Both the position numbers and the translations under genes were made by a program. Below the pieces are notes generated by a model, which saw nothing but the letters and a program-made list of their open reading frames with translations, searched no databases and was not told where the DNA came from. Below, one piece after another: positions 14,000-22,293 of a stretch of DNA of 29,536 nucleotides. How positions within the stretch are numbered: the stretch's first letter is position 1; each line of letters begins with the position of its first letter. The stretch is taken from NCBI GenBank assembly GCA_018715885.1, contig DVKT01000047.1:1-29536 (forward strand). The letters are read 5' to 3'. This DNA comes from Caccoplasma intestinavium (lineage in GTDB: Bacteria; Bacteroidota; Bacteroidia; Bacteroidales; UBA11471).

Positions 14000-15109
14000 A
14001 TGAGCGACAATAAGTTATTAGAAAAATTAGAAGGTTTGTCATTGCGTTTTCAAGAAGTAAGTACGCTTATCACCGACCCCGAAGTCATCAACGACCGGAA
14101 ACGCTTTGCCAAACTCACCAAAGAATACAGCGACCTCGAAAAAATAGACAATGCCCGCAAACGTTACGCCGGTCTACTGAGAAATATAGATGAGGCCCGG
14201 GAAATACTGGACAGCGAGAATGATCCCGAAATGCGTGAAATGGCCCGTGAAGAACTGGACAACAGTCAATCGCAAATTCCCGCCATCGAAGAGGAGATAA
14301 AGCTCCTGCTTGTCCCGGCCGACCCGCAAGACGACCGCAATGCCATACTCGAAATACGTGGCGGAACAGGCGGTGACGAAGCGGCCTTGTTTGCGGGAGA
14401 CTTGTTCCGCATGTATGCGAAATACTGTGAAATGAAAGGTTGGAAACTCGAAATATCGAGTGCAAGCGAGGGTGCTGCCGGAGGATTCAAGGAAATCATC
14501 TGCTCGGTATCGGGGCAAAAAGTCTACGGTACACTGAAATACGAATCGGGTGTTCACCGCGTGCAACGTGTCCCCGCAACAGAAACGCAAGGCCGGATAC
14601 ATACATCGGCCGCATCGGTCGCCGTACTGCCCGAAGCCGAACCATTCGATGTAGAAATAAACGAAGGCGAAATCAAATGGGATACATTCCGAAGCGGTGG
14701 TGCAGGCGGACAGAATGTCAATAAAGTGGAATCGGGAGTACGTTTACGGTATAACTGGAAAAATCCCAACACGGGCGAAGTGGAAGAGATTCTTATCGAG
14801 TGTACCGAAACACGCGACCAACCCAAAAACAAAGAACGTGCCCTCTCCCGTCTCCGTACTTTCATCTATGACAAAGAACACCAGAAATATATCGACGACA
14901 TTGCCAGCAAACGCAAAACGATGGTGTCGACCGGCGACCGTTCGGCAAAGATACGCACCTACAATTATCCGCAAGGGCGTATTACCGACCACCGTATCAA
15001 CTACACCATTTACAACTTGTCGGCATTTATGGACGGAGATATTCAAGATTGCATCGACCATCTTATCGTCGCCGAAAATGCCGAACGACTGAAAGAAAGC
15101 GAATTGTAA
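14000..15109 (+). CDS. prfA: Peptide chain release factor 1
   Basis: RF1 recognises UAA and UAG stop codons and triggers release of the finished peptide on the ribosome. The 369-residue protein has the Pro-Ala-Thr anticodon-like tripeptide at 192-194 (VQRVPATETQGR), which distinguishes RF1 from RF2, and the catalytic GGQ at 236-238 in GGAGGQNVNKVESGVRL. Its N-terminal helical domain and C-terminus are complete, and there is no in-frame TGA of the RF2 autoregulatory type. ATG 14000 follows a -7 element by the expected distance. pyrF begins 28 bases after its stop and is probably cotranscribed. Confidence 0.96.
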   Translation: MSDNKLLEKLEGLSLRFQEVSTLITDPEVINDRKRFAKLTKEYSDLEKIDNARKRYAGLLRNIDEAREILDSENDPEMREMAREELDNSQSQIPAIEEEIKLLLVPADPQDDRNAILEIRGGTGGDEAALFAGDLFRMYAKYCEMKGWKLEISSASEGAAGGFKEIICSVSGQKVYGTLKYESGVHRVQRVPATETQGRIHTSAASVAVLPEAEPFDVEINEGEIKWDTFRSGGAGGQNVNKVESGVRLRYNWKNPNTGEVEEILIECTETRDQPKNKERALSRLRTFIYDKEHQKYIDDIASKRKTMVSTGDRSAKIRTYNYPQGRITDHRINYTIYNLSAFMDGDIQDCIDHLIVAENAERLKESEL

Positions 15110-15137
15110 AAATATTTTACTCCAATCTTACTCTAAA

Positions 15138-15968
15138 ATGAACAAACAACAACTTTTCGAACATATCTGCCGAAAAAAATCATTTCTTTGCGTCGGCCTC
15201 GATACCGACATCAAAAAAATACCGCAACACCTTTTACAGGACGAAGATCCCATTTTTGCATTCAACAAGGCGATAATCGATGCTACTGCCGACTTATGCG
15301 TGGCATACAAACCGAATCTGGCATTTTACGAAAGTCTCGGTATCGAGGGCTGGAAAGCCTTTGAAAAAACCGTCCGTTATATCAAAGGAAACCACCCCGA
15401 CCAGTTCATCATCGCCGATGCCAAACGCGGCGACATAGGCAACACGTCGGAAATGTATGCCCGTAGTTTTTTCGAACATCTCGACATCGATTCCGTAACG
15501 GTAGCTCCTTACATGGGCGAAGACAGCGTAAAGCCGTTTCTCAACTATCCCGGACACTGGGTCATCGTACTGGGACTGACCTCGAACAAAGGTTCGCAAG
15601 ATTTTCAATTTACGACAGACAATAACGGCGAACGTCTTTTTGAAAAAGTGCTGCGGGTAACCCAAAATTGGGCAACCGACGACCAACTGATGTTTGTAGT
15701 CGGTGCAACGCAAGGCAAACTATTTACCGATGTGCGCCGCATAGCTCCCGACCATTTCCTGCTTGTTCCCGGTGTGGGAGCGCAAGGCGGAAGCCTGCAA
15801 GAAGTAGCCCGATACGGCATGAACGACCGGTGCGGACTGCTCGTAAACTCGTCGCGCGGTATCATCTACGCCGACAAAAGCGAATCATTCGCCGATGCTG
15901 CGCGTAGAGAAGCAGAAAAAATACAGCAAGAAATGGAAACTTTATTGATGCAAAAAGGGTTGATATAG
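15138..15968 (+). CDS. pyrF: Orotidine 5'-phosphate decarboxylase
   Basis: PyrF decarboxylates orotidine monophosphate to UMP, the last step of de novo pyrimidine synthesis. The 276-residue protein is of the longer type-2 form common in Bacteroidota: it starts with FLCVGLDTDIKKIP, has VAYKPNLAFYESLG, and carries the catalytic Asp/Lys array in IIADAKRGDIGNTS (about residues 92-105). VPGVGAQGG and NSSRGIIYA form the phosphate-binding end. It follows prfA by 28 bases without an intervening promoter, a pairing seen in other Bacteroidota. Confidence 0.95.
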   Translation: MNKQQLFEHICRKKSFLCVGLDTDIKKIPQHLLQDEDPIFAFNKAIIDATADLCVAYKPNLAFYESLGIEGWKAFEKTVRYIKGNHPDQFIIADAKRGDIGNTSEMYARSFFEHLDIDSVTVAPYMGEDSVKPFLNYPGHWVIVLGLTSNKGSQDFQFTTDNNGERLFEKVLRVTQNWATDDQLMFVVGATQGKLFTDVRRIAPDHFLLVPGVGAQGGSLQEVARYGMNDRCGLLVNSSRGIIYADKSESFADAARREAEKIQQEMETLLMQKGLI

Positions 15969-16051
15969 TACTTTCGTTTGCGCTGTGCTAAATTTGTTAA
16001 AATCAATATCCGGTTTTAAAAGAATGCGTCAGCACAAACAAAAACATTTTA

Positions 16052-16059
16052 TATTTTTG
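16052..16059 (+). promoter_or_regulatory. -7 promoter element of pgk
   Basis: TATTTTTG is an exact TAnnTTTG element 39 bases before the pgk start, in the 130-base gap after pyrF. No clear -33 element was found. Confidence 0.45.
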
Positions 16060-16098
16060 CAAGCAAAAGAAAAAAGAATCCTTTAAAAACAAATAGAT

Positions 16099-17361
16099 AT
16101 GCAAACACTTGACAATTTCAATTTCGCCGGTAAAAAGGCGTTTGTACGTGTCGATTTCAACGTACCTCTCGATGAGAACTTGAATATCACCGACGATACC
16201 CGTATGCGTGCGGCTCTGCCTACGCTGAAAAAAATTCTGGCTGATGGCGGAAGCATCATTATCGGTTCTCACTTGGGTCGTCCTAAAAAAGGCCCGGAAG
16301 ACAAATTTTCTCTCAAACACATTGTCAACCATCTGTCGGAACTGCTGGGACAACCCGTCAAATTTGTCAATGATTGTCAAGGCGACGCTGTAAAAGCAGC
16401 CGTAGCAGAACTCAAACCGAGAGAAGTACTTGTTCTCGAAAATCTCCGTTTTTACGCCGAAGAAGAAGGTAAGCCCAGAGGCCTCGCCGACGATGCCAGC
16501 GACGAAGAAAAAGCCGCAGCCAAAAAAGCGGTCAAAGAAAGCCAAAAGGAATTTACCAAACACTTGGCCGAACTTGCCGACGTATATGTAAACGACGCAT
16601 TCGGCACGGCTCACCGTGCACACGCCTCTACCGCCCTTATCGCCGACTACTTCTCTCCGGAGAATAAAATGTTCGGGTACCTGATGCAAAAAGAGGTGGA
16701 ATCGGTAGAAAAAGTAATGAAAAATCCCGTACACCCCGTAACAGCCATCATCGGCGGTTCGAAAGTTTCTTCTAAAATCACGATTATCGAAAACCTGCTG
16801 AGCAAAGTCGATAACCTCGTTATCTGCGGCGGTATGGCTTTCACTTTTGCCAAAGCTATGGGTGGAAAAATCGGAAATTCTTTGTGTGAAGACGATATGC
16901 TCGAAACAGCTACCAGCATCATGAACAAAGCCAAAGAACTGGGTGTAAATCTCGTATTGCCGACCGATTGCGTTGCAGCCGATAGTTTCTCGAATGAAGC
17001 CAAGACACAAATTTGCCAAAACAGCGACATTCCCGCTGGTTGGATGGGTCTCGACCTCGGTCCCGACTCGGTCAAGAAACTGGGCAATGTCATCAAATCC
17101 TCGAAAACCATTTTGTGGAACGGACCTGCCGGCGTATTCGAATTCTCCAACTTCGAGGCCGGTTCCCGGGCTATCGCTCAAGCCATCGTCGATGCAACCG
17201 CAGCAGGAGCATTCTCTCTCATCGGTGGAGGAGACTCGGTTGCCTGCATCAATAAATTCGGCATGGCCGACAAGGTAAGCTACGTATCAACCGGAGGCGG
17301 TGCCCTGCTCGAATGTATCGAAGGCCGCGAATTACCCGGTATCAAAGCGATCCGCGGATAA
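16099..17361 (+). CDS. pgk: Phosphoglycerate kinase
   Basis: Pgk transfers the acyl phosphate of 1,3-bisphosphoglycerate to ADP in glycolysis and runs in reverse in gluconeogenesis. The 420-residue protein has the N-terminal substrate-binding signature KKAFVRVDFNVPLD with DDTRMRAALPT, the SHLGRPK segment, VLENLRFYAEEEGK, and NDAFGTAHRAHAS. The nucleotide-binding C-terminal lobe shows GPAGVFEF and the GGGDSVACI glycine loop. Length is normal. It has its own upstream -7 element and a strong downstream terminator, so it is a single-gene unit. Confidence 0.97.
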   Translation: MQTLDNFNFAGKKAFVRVDFNVPLDENLNITDDTRMRAALPTLKKILADGGSIIIGSHLGRPKKGPEDKFSLKHIVNHLSELLGQPVKFVNDCQGDAVKAAVAELKPREVLVLENLRFYAEEEGKPRGLADDASDEEKAAAKKAVKESQKEFTKHLAELADVYVNDAFGTAHRAHASTALIADYFSPENKMFGYLMQKEVESVEKVMKNPVHPVTAIIGGSKVSSKITIIENLLSKVDNLVICGGMAFTFAKAMGGKIGNSLCEDDMLETATSIMNKAKELGVNLVLPTDCVAADSFSNEAKTQICQNSDIPAGWMGLDLGPDSVKKLGNVIKSSKTILWNGPAGVFEFSNFEAGSRAIAQAIVDATAAGAFSLIGGGDSVACINKFGMADKVSYVSTGGGALLECIEGRELPGIKAIRG

Positions 17362-17385
17362 GGAACCTGACAAAATAAAAACGCA

Positions 17386-17414
17386 ACGAGCCGTCCAAAA
17401 TTTGGACGGCTCGT
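17386..17414. terminator. Bidirectional terminator between pgk and the LRR gene
   Basis: ACGAGCCGTCC (17386-17396) pairs perfectly with GGACGGCTCGT (17404-17414) around a 7-base AT loop. A T run follows on the plus strand (CTTTTG), and a longer one follows on the minus strand, so it probably serves both convergent genes. Confidence 0.85.
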
Positions 17415-17458
17415 CTTTTGAATAGCGGAATAAACTCCTTTCCCTATTCTCCCGCTAC

Positions 17459-18520
17459 TCAATACGACCAAATACCCGAAATCATTCTCAAATTGTAATC
17501 GCCCATCGTATATAATGTTACCAAAGGATTTCCCCTGAAATTCAAGGTCATAAGATTGGGACAAAACGATACATCGATTACATTGATCTGATTCTGACTG
17601 CAATTTACACTTTGCAACATCTGAAAGTTACTCAAATCGAGACGGGTCAGATTATTGTTCGAGCAATTCACGGTCGTCAGATTATCCGATCCCGAAAAAT
17701 CAAGTGTCGCAATATGATTGTTCGAACAATCGACACTCGACAACGACTCACAATCGGTCATCTTCAAAACCGTCATATTATTGCCGCTGCAAGAAAAATA
17801 ATAAAGATCAGGCTGTCCGGTAACATAAAACTGCACAATATTGTTATTATCTATATTCAAAGTTTCCAATGCGGGAACATCGATCAACCTCAATACCGAA
17901 ATACGATTATATCCGCAGTAAAGATTCCGCAGATTGACACAACTGTCGACCGACAAGACTTCGAGATGACACCCTTGCACATTAAGGGTTTTCAATGAAT
18001 CGGCATGTGCGACAGAGAGTTCTACAAAAAGATTATCGGCACAATTGAGCGACATGATACCCATAGAAGATGACAAGTCGATATCGGCAAGACGGTTTCT
18101 GAAACAATTCAATGTACGCAATGCCGTACACCCCGAAAGGTTGATAGACGACAACTTGTTCCGTCCGGCTTCGATTGTCGCCAACGAAGAACACTTCGAT
18201 GCAGAAAGCGAGGTGAGTTGGTTCGAAGTAACATCAATTCGCTGCAACTGCGAGAAATTATCGACCGAGAGATCTCCGGCCAATCCCCGTCCCCGCCAAT
18301 CGATAGCGGTAACACGACCATTTTCCCACGTTACTCCCTCCCAAGTAGACGGGTCGTTCAGATTTATTCGCTTAAACTGTTCATGATTCGGTTTTTCTTT
18401 GGCCGACGGCTGATTCAGGAAATTCTGCAAACTTTTTACCTCTTTTTTGTTGTAATTCTGTGCCGAAAGCACAACGCAACAGCCTAAGAGACATAAGGCG
18501 AAAACAAAAATACGTTTCAT
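17459..18520 (-). CDS. Secreted leucine-rich repeat protein
   Basis: This 353-residue protein has a signal peptide (MKRIFVFALCLLGCCVVLSAQ). A linker segment with DPSTWEGVTWENGRVTAIDW precedes about eleven leucine-rich repeats of roughly 20-22 residues. The repeats follow L-x-x-L-x-C-x-x-N-x-L-x-x-L-D-L-S, for example LTTVNCSNNNLTRLDLSNF, with an Asn/Cys ladder as in other secreted bacterial LRR proteins. No lipobox, LPXTG or clear C-terminal sorting domain is seen, so its anchor is unknown. It lies 72 bases downstream of the BspA-like gene on the same strand and may share its transcript. A binding or adhesion role is inferred from fold and export only. Confidence 0.8.
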   Translation of the reverse strand: MKRIFVFALCLLGCCVVLSAQNYNKKEVKSLQNFLNQPSAKEKPNHEQFKRINLNDPSTWEGVTWENGRVTAIDWRGRGLAGDLSVDNFSQLQRIDVTSNQLTSLSASKCSSLATIEAGRNKLSSINLSGCTALRTLNCFRNRLADIDLSSSMGIMSLNCADNLFVELSVAHADSLKTLNVQGCHLEVLSVDSCVNLRNLYCGYNRISVLRLIDVPALETLNIDNNNIVQFYVTGQPDLYYFSCSGNNMTVLKMTDCESLSSVDCSNNHIATLDFSGSDNLTTVNCSNNNLTRLDLSNFQMLQSVNCSQNQINVIDVSFCPNLMTLNFRGNPLVTLYTMGDYNLRMISGIWSY

Positions 18521-18592
18521 TTCTTTTCTTATTTAGGGATTGTTCTTCCCAAACAAGAAAACATGCTAAAAAGTTTAAAAGGAGAAAACGTA

Positions 18593-20851
18593 TTATTCCT
18601 TCGCCGGACAGCCGTAAAAAGCGTAAGCCCCTACAACCGAAAGCGTTCCTTCAATCTGTAAATTATCCAACTGCGTACAGCCGTAAAACAACCGGTCTCC
18701 GACAACCGACACTCCCTCACCGATAGTTACTTCGGTCAACGTTTCTTTCCGATAGAACGGGGCGTAACCGTAATATATCGTGTCGGGATAACGCAATTCC
18801 CTACCGAGATAAAGTTGCTGTATGGGATTGTCATAAAAAAGGGAACGACCAAGCCCGGACGGTTCATGCACGTTGTAACCCAATAAAAGTGGTTTATCTC
18901 CATCTCGAAAAACCAAACGGGATAAGTTTCCACAACCTTGAAAAGCCCTATTGCCGATTGTCTCCACAGCTTTCCCTACAACAAACGATTCAAGAACGGG
19001 ACAATTCTTAAACAGATTATCGGGAATAGCCGTTACCTCATCTCCAACCACAACACTTTGTAGCTTTTTCATTCGAGAAAACGGAGCTCCTCCATACTCC
19101 TCTCCCGACAAGAATTGCAGATTACGACCTAAATAAAGCGTCTCGACAGCAGTATCATGAAACAATGTCCGCCCCTCCATTTCCGAAAAAAGATTATATC
19201 CCAACGATAATGGTGCTCTCCCATCTTTCAATTCCAGTTTTTTCAATGATGTGCAACCGAGAAACGCGGCATTATCAATCACCGATACACTGCCGGGAAT
19301 CACCAACTCGGTAAGTGCCGAACAATTATAAAAAATATTCTGCGACAGTTGCATGACATAATCGCTCACGGTTACCGACGAGAGTTCCGTCTGCTGATAA
19401 AAAGGCGATAAACCGTAAAAACGACTCATATTGTAAGTCAAAGTCCGCCCCAAATAAAGAGAATGTAAATGGCTGTCGGAAAACAACGGTTCTCCTATTC
19501 CGTTGGGAGAGAACTTATTATATCCCACATACAGGGGCAACTCCCCATCTCGAAAAACAACCTCGGTGAGTGCAGTACACTCTTTAAAAACATAATTACC
19601 GATAAACTCAACAGCCCCTCCTATCGTAACAGTCGACAACGAATGGCAACCGAAAAAAAGACGATCTCCCAACGAAACGACCTCTTCTCCTACTACGACC
19701 GATTGCAAATGCTGTTGATCATAAAAAGGCGCATACCCATCGAAATAACTGGTCGAATAATCGAGTGTCCGCCCCAAATAAAGAGTTTCAATGGGACAAT
19801 CAAAAAAAAGGGCTTCACCCTTGCTCGACGTCGAATGGCGATTGACGCCAAGAAACAGAGTGCCCTCACCATCCTTAAAGAAAAGCTCCCGGAGTGAAAT
19901 ACAACCACTGAAAGCCCGATCGCCAATTCGCTCCACTCCGCTTCCTACCGTAAACGAAACCAGAGAATGACAGCCTTGAAAAGCATGCGACCCAATCTCC
20001 CGGGCCGACTCGCCAATAGTAACCGTGCGTAATGTTCCTTTTTGGAAAAACGGATTATAGATTTCTCCCACACTCTCGGGATAACGCAAGTCCCGTCCCA
20101 AATAAAGCGTTTCTAACGGTGCATCGCTGAAAAGATTTTTACCATTACCGTTGGTCCCTATTTCGAGAGGAAGGTTTCCCTCCTTCACAACCAACTCTTT
20201 CAACATCTTACAGGCATAAAAAGCAAAATTTCCTACCGATGCGACACGCCCGCCTATCGTTACCGATTCCAACGATTCACAGCCGTAAAAAGCCCGGTTT
20301 TCCAATGTACGCACGCCGTCGCCGACAACGACCAACGACAGTTCTTTTTTCTTATAAAACGGGGAATACCCATAAAAGAAACCACCTTCATACTGTAACT
20401 CCCGTCCCAAATAAAGCGTTTCCAGCGGGCAATCATGGAAAATTGCCTGTCCGGCCGAAACACCATGATAACTATTGCTGCCTACCCTGAGCGGTTTTTC
20501 GCCATCTTCAAGTACCAAGTATTTCAATCCCGTACAAGCAAAAAAAGCAGAATCACCGATTTCGACTACCGAAGCCGGAACGGTAAGCGAAACGAGTTGT
20601 GCACAACCCTGAAACGCCCTCTTGGAAATCTCCGTAACCCGAAATGTTTTTCCTTCGTAAACAACCGAAGGGGGTACAACGATTTCTCCTCGATAAGCCG
20701 ATCTTTGTTGCGGAGACGACGTTACCGCGACCGTATATTTCTGACGTGAGCTTACTGTATAATAAATTCCCGCATTCTCAAAATCGTAGGCCGGCACTTT
20801 CAGAGAAAAAGTAAAGAGGGTAAAAAATAATAGGAATATTTTTTTTGACAT
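18593..20851 (-). CDS. BspA-like secreted leucine-rich repeat protein with ~105-residue super-repeats
   Basis: This 752-residue protein has a signal peptide (MSKKIFLLFFTLFTFSLKVPA) and BspA-type (LRR_5) repeats such as VTIGGRVASVGNFAFYACKML. The repeats are organised into six larger units of about 103-108 residues. Each unit contains a PLETLYLGR-like stretch, a YGYSPFY segment, two or three BspA repeats, and a DG-x-x-PL-x-x-G-x-N loop leading into LFxD. The last unit stops early at FYGCPAKE. BspA proteins of Tannerella and relatives bind host proteins or other bacteria; that function is only inferred here. The frame opens 17 codons further upstream, but the ATG at 20851 starts the signal peptide and sits properly behind a promoter at 20877-20907. 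Confidence 0.82.
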   Translation of the reverse strand: MSKKIFLLFFTLFTFSLKVPAYDFENAGIYYTVSSRQKYTVAVTSSPQQRSAYRGEIVVPPSVVYEGKTFRVTEISKRAFQGCAQLVSLTVPASVVEIGDSAFFACTGLKYLVLEDGEKPLRVGSNSYHGVSAGQAIFHDCPLETLYLGRELQYEGGFFYGYSPFYKKKELSLVVVGDGVRTLENRAFYGCESLESVTIGGRVASVGNFAFYACKMLKELVVKEGNLPLEIGTNGNGKNLFSDAPLETLYLGRDLRYPESVGEIYNPFFQKGTLRTVTIGESAREIGSHAFQGCHSLVSFTVGSGVERIGDRAFSGCISLRELFFKDGEGTLFLGVNRHSTSSKGEALFFDCPIETLYLGRTLDYSTSYFDGYAPFYDQQHLQSVVVGEEVVSLGDRLFFGCHSLSTVTIGGAVEFIGNYVFKECTALTEVVFRDGELPLYVGYNKFSPNGIGEPLFSDSHLHSLYLGRTLTYNMSRFYGLSPFYQQTELSSVTVSDYVMQLSQNIFYNCSALTELVIPGSVSVIDNAAFLGCTSLKKLELKDGRAPLSLGYNLFSEMEGRTLFHDTAVETLYLGRNLQFLSGEEYGGAPFSRMKKLQSVVVGDEVTAIPDNLFKNCPVLESFVVGKAVETIGNRAFQGCGNLSRLVFRDGDKPLLLGYNVHEPSGLGRSLFYDNPIQQLYLGRELRYPDTIYYGYAPFYRKETLTEVTIGEGVSVVGDRLFYGCTQLDNLQIEGTLSVVGAYAFYGCPAKE

Positions 20852-20876
20852 GATAAACCGTTTACAGAATTTCTTA

Positions 20877-20907
20877 CAAAGATAACGCAAGTTACAAGCC
20901 ATACAAA
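20877..20907 (-). promoter_or_regulatory. Promoter of the BspA-like gene
   Basis: On the minus strand TTTG (20907 to 20904), 19 bases, then TATCTTTG (20884 to 20877) matches both vegetative elements of Bacteroidota. It is 25 bases before the ATG at 20851 and would overlap the longer alternative frame. Confidence 0.65.
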
Positions 20908-21064
20908 AATCGAGAACCGAATAATTAATGATCTGAATAACTCCATTGATTGAAACAATAGTTTTTTAGAACGGAAAAATATTAAAGAAGTAATGTATCT
21001 CCATAATCATATAAACGACTCGAACAATTAAAAGGCAAAACCCGTGTAAAAAAAATTAAATAAA

Positions 21065-21157
21065 ATGGTGGAAATCGTTATTATTAGCTATAATATTGCG
21101 GGGTTACTCGTCGGCGCTTACAAAAGGAGAAATTGGAAAACCTTTTTAAAAGATTGA
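21065..21157 (+). CDS. Possible tiny membrane ORF, upstream half of a frameshift pair
   Basis: A 30-codon ATG frame: MVEIVIISYNIAGLLVGAYK, then RRNWKTFLKD and a TGA. It has a short hydrophobic segment followed by basic residues. It overlaps the next tiny frame by 25 bases in the -1 direction. The overlap contains the heptamer T_TTA_AAA at 21145-21151 in the register used for -1 slippage; slipping there would join the two into one 66-residue protein with two hydrophobic segments. No promoter is recognised. It may instead be a broken gene or chance frame. Confidence 0.3.
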   Translation: MVEIVIISYNIAGLLVGAYKRRNWKTFLKD

Positions 21158-21264
21158 TTTGTCGAATATTTAAAATATCAGATGATGGGTTTAAAATTAT
21201 GGGTATAGGGCTTGCCGGCGCGGTGGTGTTGACCGTGATTTTCGGTGTATCGATGATTATGTAA
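21133..21264 (+). CDS. Possible tiny membrane ORF, downstream half of a frameshift pair
   Basis: This frame encodes a basic segment (LENLFKRLICRIFKISDDGF) followed by a clear membrane helix, IMGIGLAGAVVLTVIFGVSMI, and ends at TAA 21262-21264. The only early start is a TTG at 21133, preceded three bases upstream by AGGAG (21125-21129); an ATG at 21199 would leave only the helix. The composition looks like a real small membrane protein, but no family is named. It could be translated alone or by -1 frameshifting from the frame that starts at 21065. Confidence 0.35.
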   Translation: MENLFKRLICRIFKISDDGFKIMGIGLAGAVVLTVIFGVSMIM

Positions 21265-21474
21265 AGAGATAGAAAAGAGAAAAAGGCCGGGCAGAACACA
21301 GGAAAAAACTGGGATTAGATGATTAATCCTCCCAAATAGTATAAAGATTCCAAATACTACGACGGGGAGGAAGAATCGCTGATCTCATCGGGGGGATGAA
21401 TCATTCAGAGATGGGAATATATTTTAGAGTATAGAAGAAATATCCGGGAAATTTTACACAAAGTAAACTACATA

Positions 21475-21519
21475 AAAAAGAGCAGGCAATCAAGTAAAAA
21501 TTGATTGCCTGCTCTTTTT
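21475..21519 (-). terminator. Intrinsic terminator of tRNA-Ser
   Basis: AAAAAGAGCAGGCAATCAA (21475-21493) pairs perfectly over 19 bases with the segment 21501-21519 around a 7-base loop. On the minus strand it starts just three bases after the tRNA 3' end and finishes in a T run. It could also act on plus-strand transcripts. Confidence 0.85.
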
Positions 21520-21521
21520 AC

Positions 21522-21612
21522 TGGCGGAGTGAGGGGGATTCGAACCCCCGAACCGGTTTTGCCGATTACACGCTTTCCAGGCGTGCCTCTTCAACCACTC
21601 GAGCATCACTCC
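21522..21612 (-). tRNA. tRNA-Ser (anticodon GGA)
   Basis: On the minus strand the 91-base sequence begins GGAGTGATGC and ends TCACTCC-G-CCA, giving a perfect 7-bp acceptor stem, the serine discriminator G and an encoded CCA. The anticodon stem-loop is CACGC-CTGGAAA-GCGTG, with anticodon GGA at 21576-21578, which reads UCC and UCU. A long class II variable arm (CGGCAAAACCG) and a T arm with GGTTCGAATCC-type loop (GGGGGTTCGAATCCCCC) confirm tRNA-Ser. It is transcribed alone from a -7 element at 21637-21644 and has its own terminator. Confidence 0.95.
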
Positions 21613-21636
21613 AAAGAGGTTTTTCAAAAACGAGTG

Positions 21637-21644
21637 CAAATATA
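21637..21644 (-). promoter_or_regulatory. -7 promoter element of tRNA-Ser
   Basis: The minus strand reads TATATTTG, an exact TAnnTTTG match, 24 bases before the mature tRNA 5' end. The -33 region is not clear. Confidence 0.5.
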
Positions 21645-21759
21645 ATCATTTTCTTTTTATCTACACCTTTCTTTCTCCGTTTTTTACAAGAATTCTTTTC
21701 TATACAGATTTCACGCCATTTTCGTTCAAACTTTTTCTGCTCTTTGTCTTAGCCGGAAT

Positions 21760-22287
21760 TCAAAGATCGAGCAATCCTTCGGGAATATTCATCTCGATTT
21801 TCTTTGCTTTCTCATCGACAGAAACAACCAAATCATCGGTGGCCGGTATCAACAACTCCTCCCCGTTTTCCCGCTCCACAACAAACAGAACGTTAGTCGT
21901 AGACATATCCACATCGACAATATGCCCCAGATATCCTTTATCTGTGTCATAAACCGAATAATGCAAGAAAAAGTCTCCGGGAGCAGACAATTCTCCATCT
22001 CCGTCGTTTCCGATATAAGACTTCGGAAAATAGACTTCAAGATTGACAAATGCCCGGGCGTCGTTTTCCGTATCAATGTCTTCGAGTTTCATCAAAGCTG
22101 TCGTCTCACCACGAAAACGATATTCCTCGATAAAAAAGGGGACGAATATACCATCGATTTCACACACGATATACGGACACTCGCTGCGGTCGAATATGTC
22201 ATCGGTAAAAGTAAATGCCAATTCTCCCTGTATGCCATGAGGTTTATTGAACACCCCTATTTTTATCAGTTCATCGCGTTTTATCAT
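21760..22287 (-). CDS. rimM: Ribosome maturation factor RimM
   Basis: RimM binds ribosomal protein uS19 and helps mature the head of the 30S subunit. The 175-residue protein has the N-terminal RimM beta-barrel, opening IKIGVFNKPHGIQGELAFTFTDD, and the C-terminal PRC-barrel (GDFFLHYSVYD to EELLIPATDDLVVSVDEKAKKIEMNIPEGLLDL). Both domains and the usual length are present. It begins six bases after murA ends, the last gene of the tsaB operon. Confidence 0.93.
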   Translation of the reverse strand: MIKRDELIKIGVFNKPHGIQGELAFTFTDDIFDRSECPYIVCEIDGIFVPFFIEEYRFRGETTALMKLEDIDTENDARAFVNLEVYFPKSYIGNDGDGELSAPGDFFLHYSVYDTDKGYLGHIVDVDMSTTNVLFVVERENGEELLIPATDDLVVSVDEKAKKIEMNIPEGLLDL

Positions 22288-22293
22288 ACCCTC

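Larger units (their letters stand above)
20908..21474. other. Sparse AT-rich intergenic stretch
   Basis: Apart from two tiny membrane ORFs (21065-21264), no gene is recognised. A 6-bp hairpin, GGATTA/TAATCC, lies at 21312-21329. The segment 21265-21474 has no long frame and no recognisable RNA, but its composition (purine-rich plus strand) differs from the flanks. It could contain decayed coding DNA or an unrecognised small RNA. Confidence 0.3.

Noticed and set aside
16003..17181. 392-codon minus-strand frame opposite pgk
   Set aside because: It is antisense to a perfectly conserved phosphoglycerate kinase and shows no known domain. Long antisense frames arise from codon bias here.
18593..20851. 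Regularly spaced DNA repeats suggesting a CRISPR array or satellite
   Set aside because: The repeats are about 310-325 bases apart, imperfect and in frame; they encode protein repeats of a BspA-like gene.
21084..21299. 71-codon minus-strand frame in the gap near the tRNA
   Set aside because: It lies antisense to the tiny membrane ORFs and has no start context, promoter or motif.
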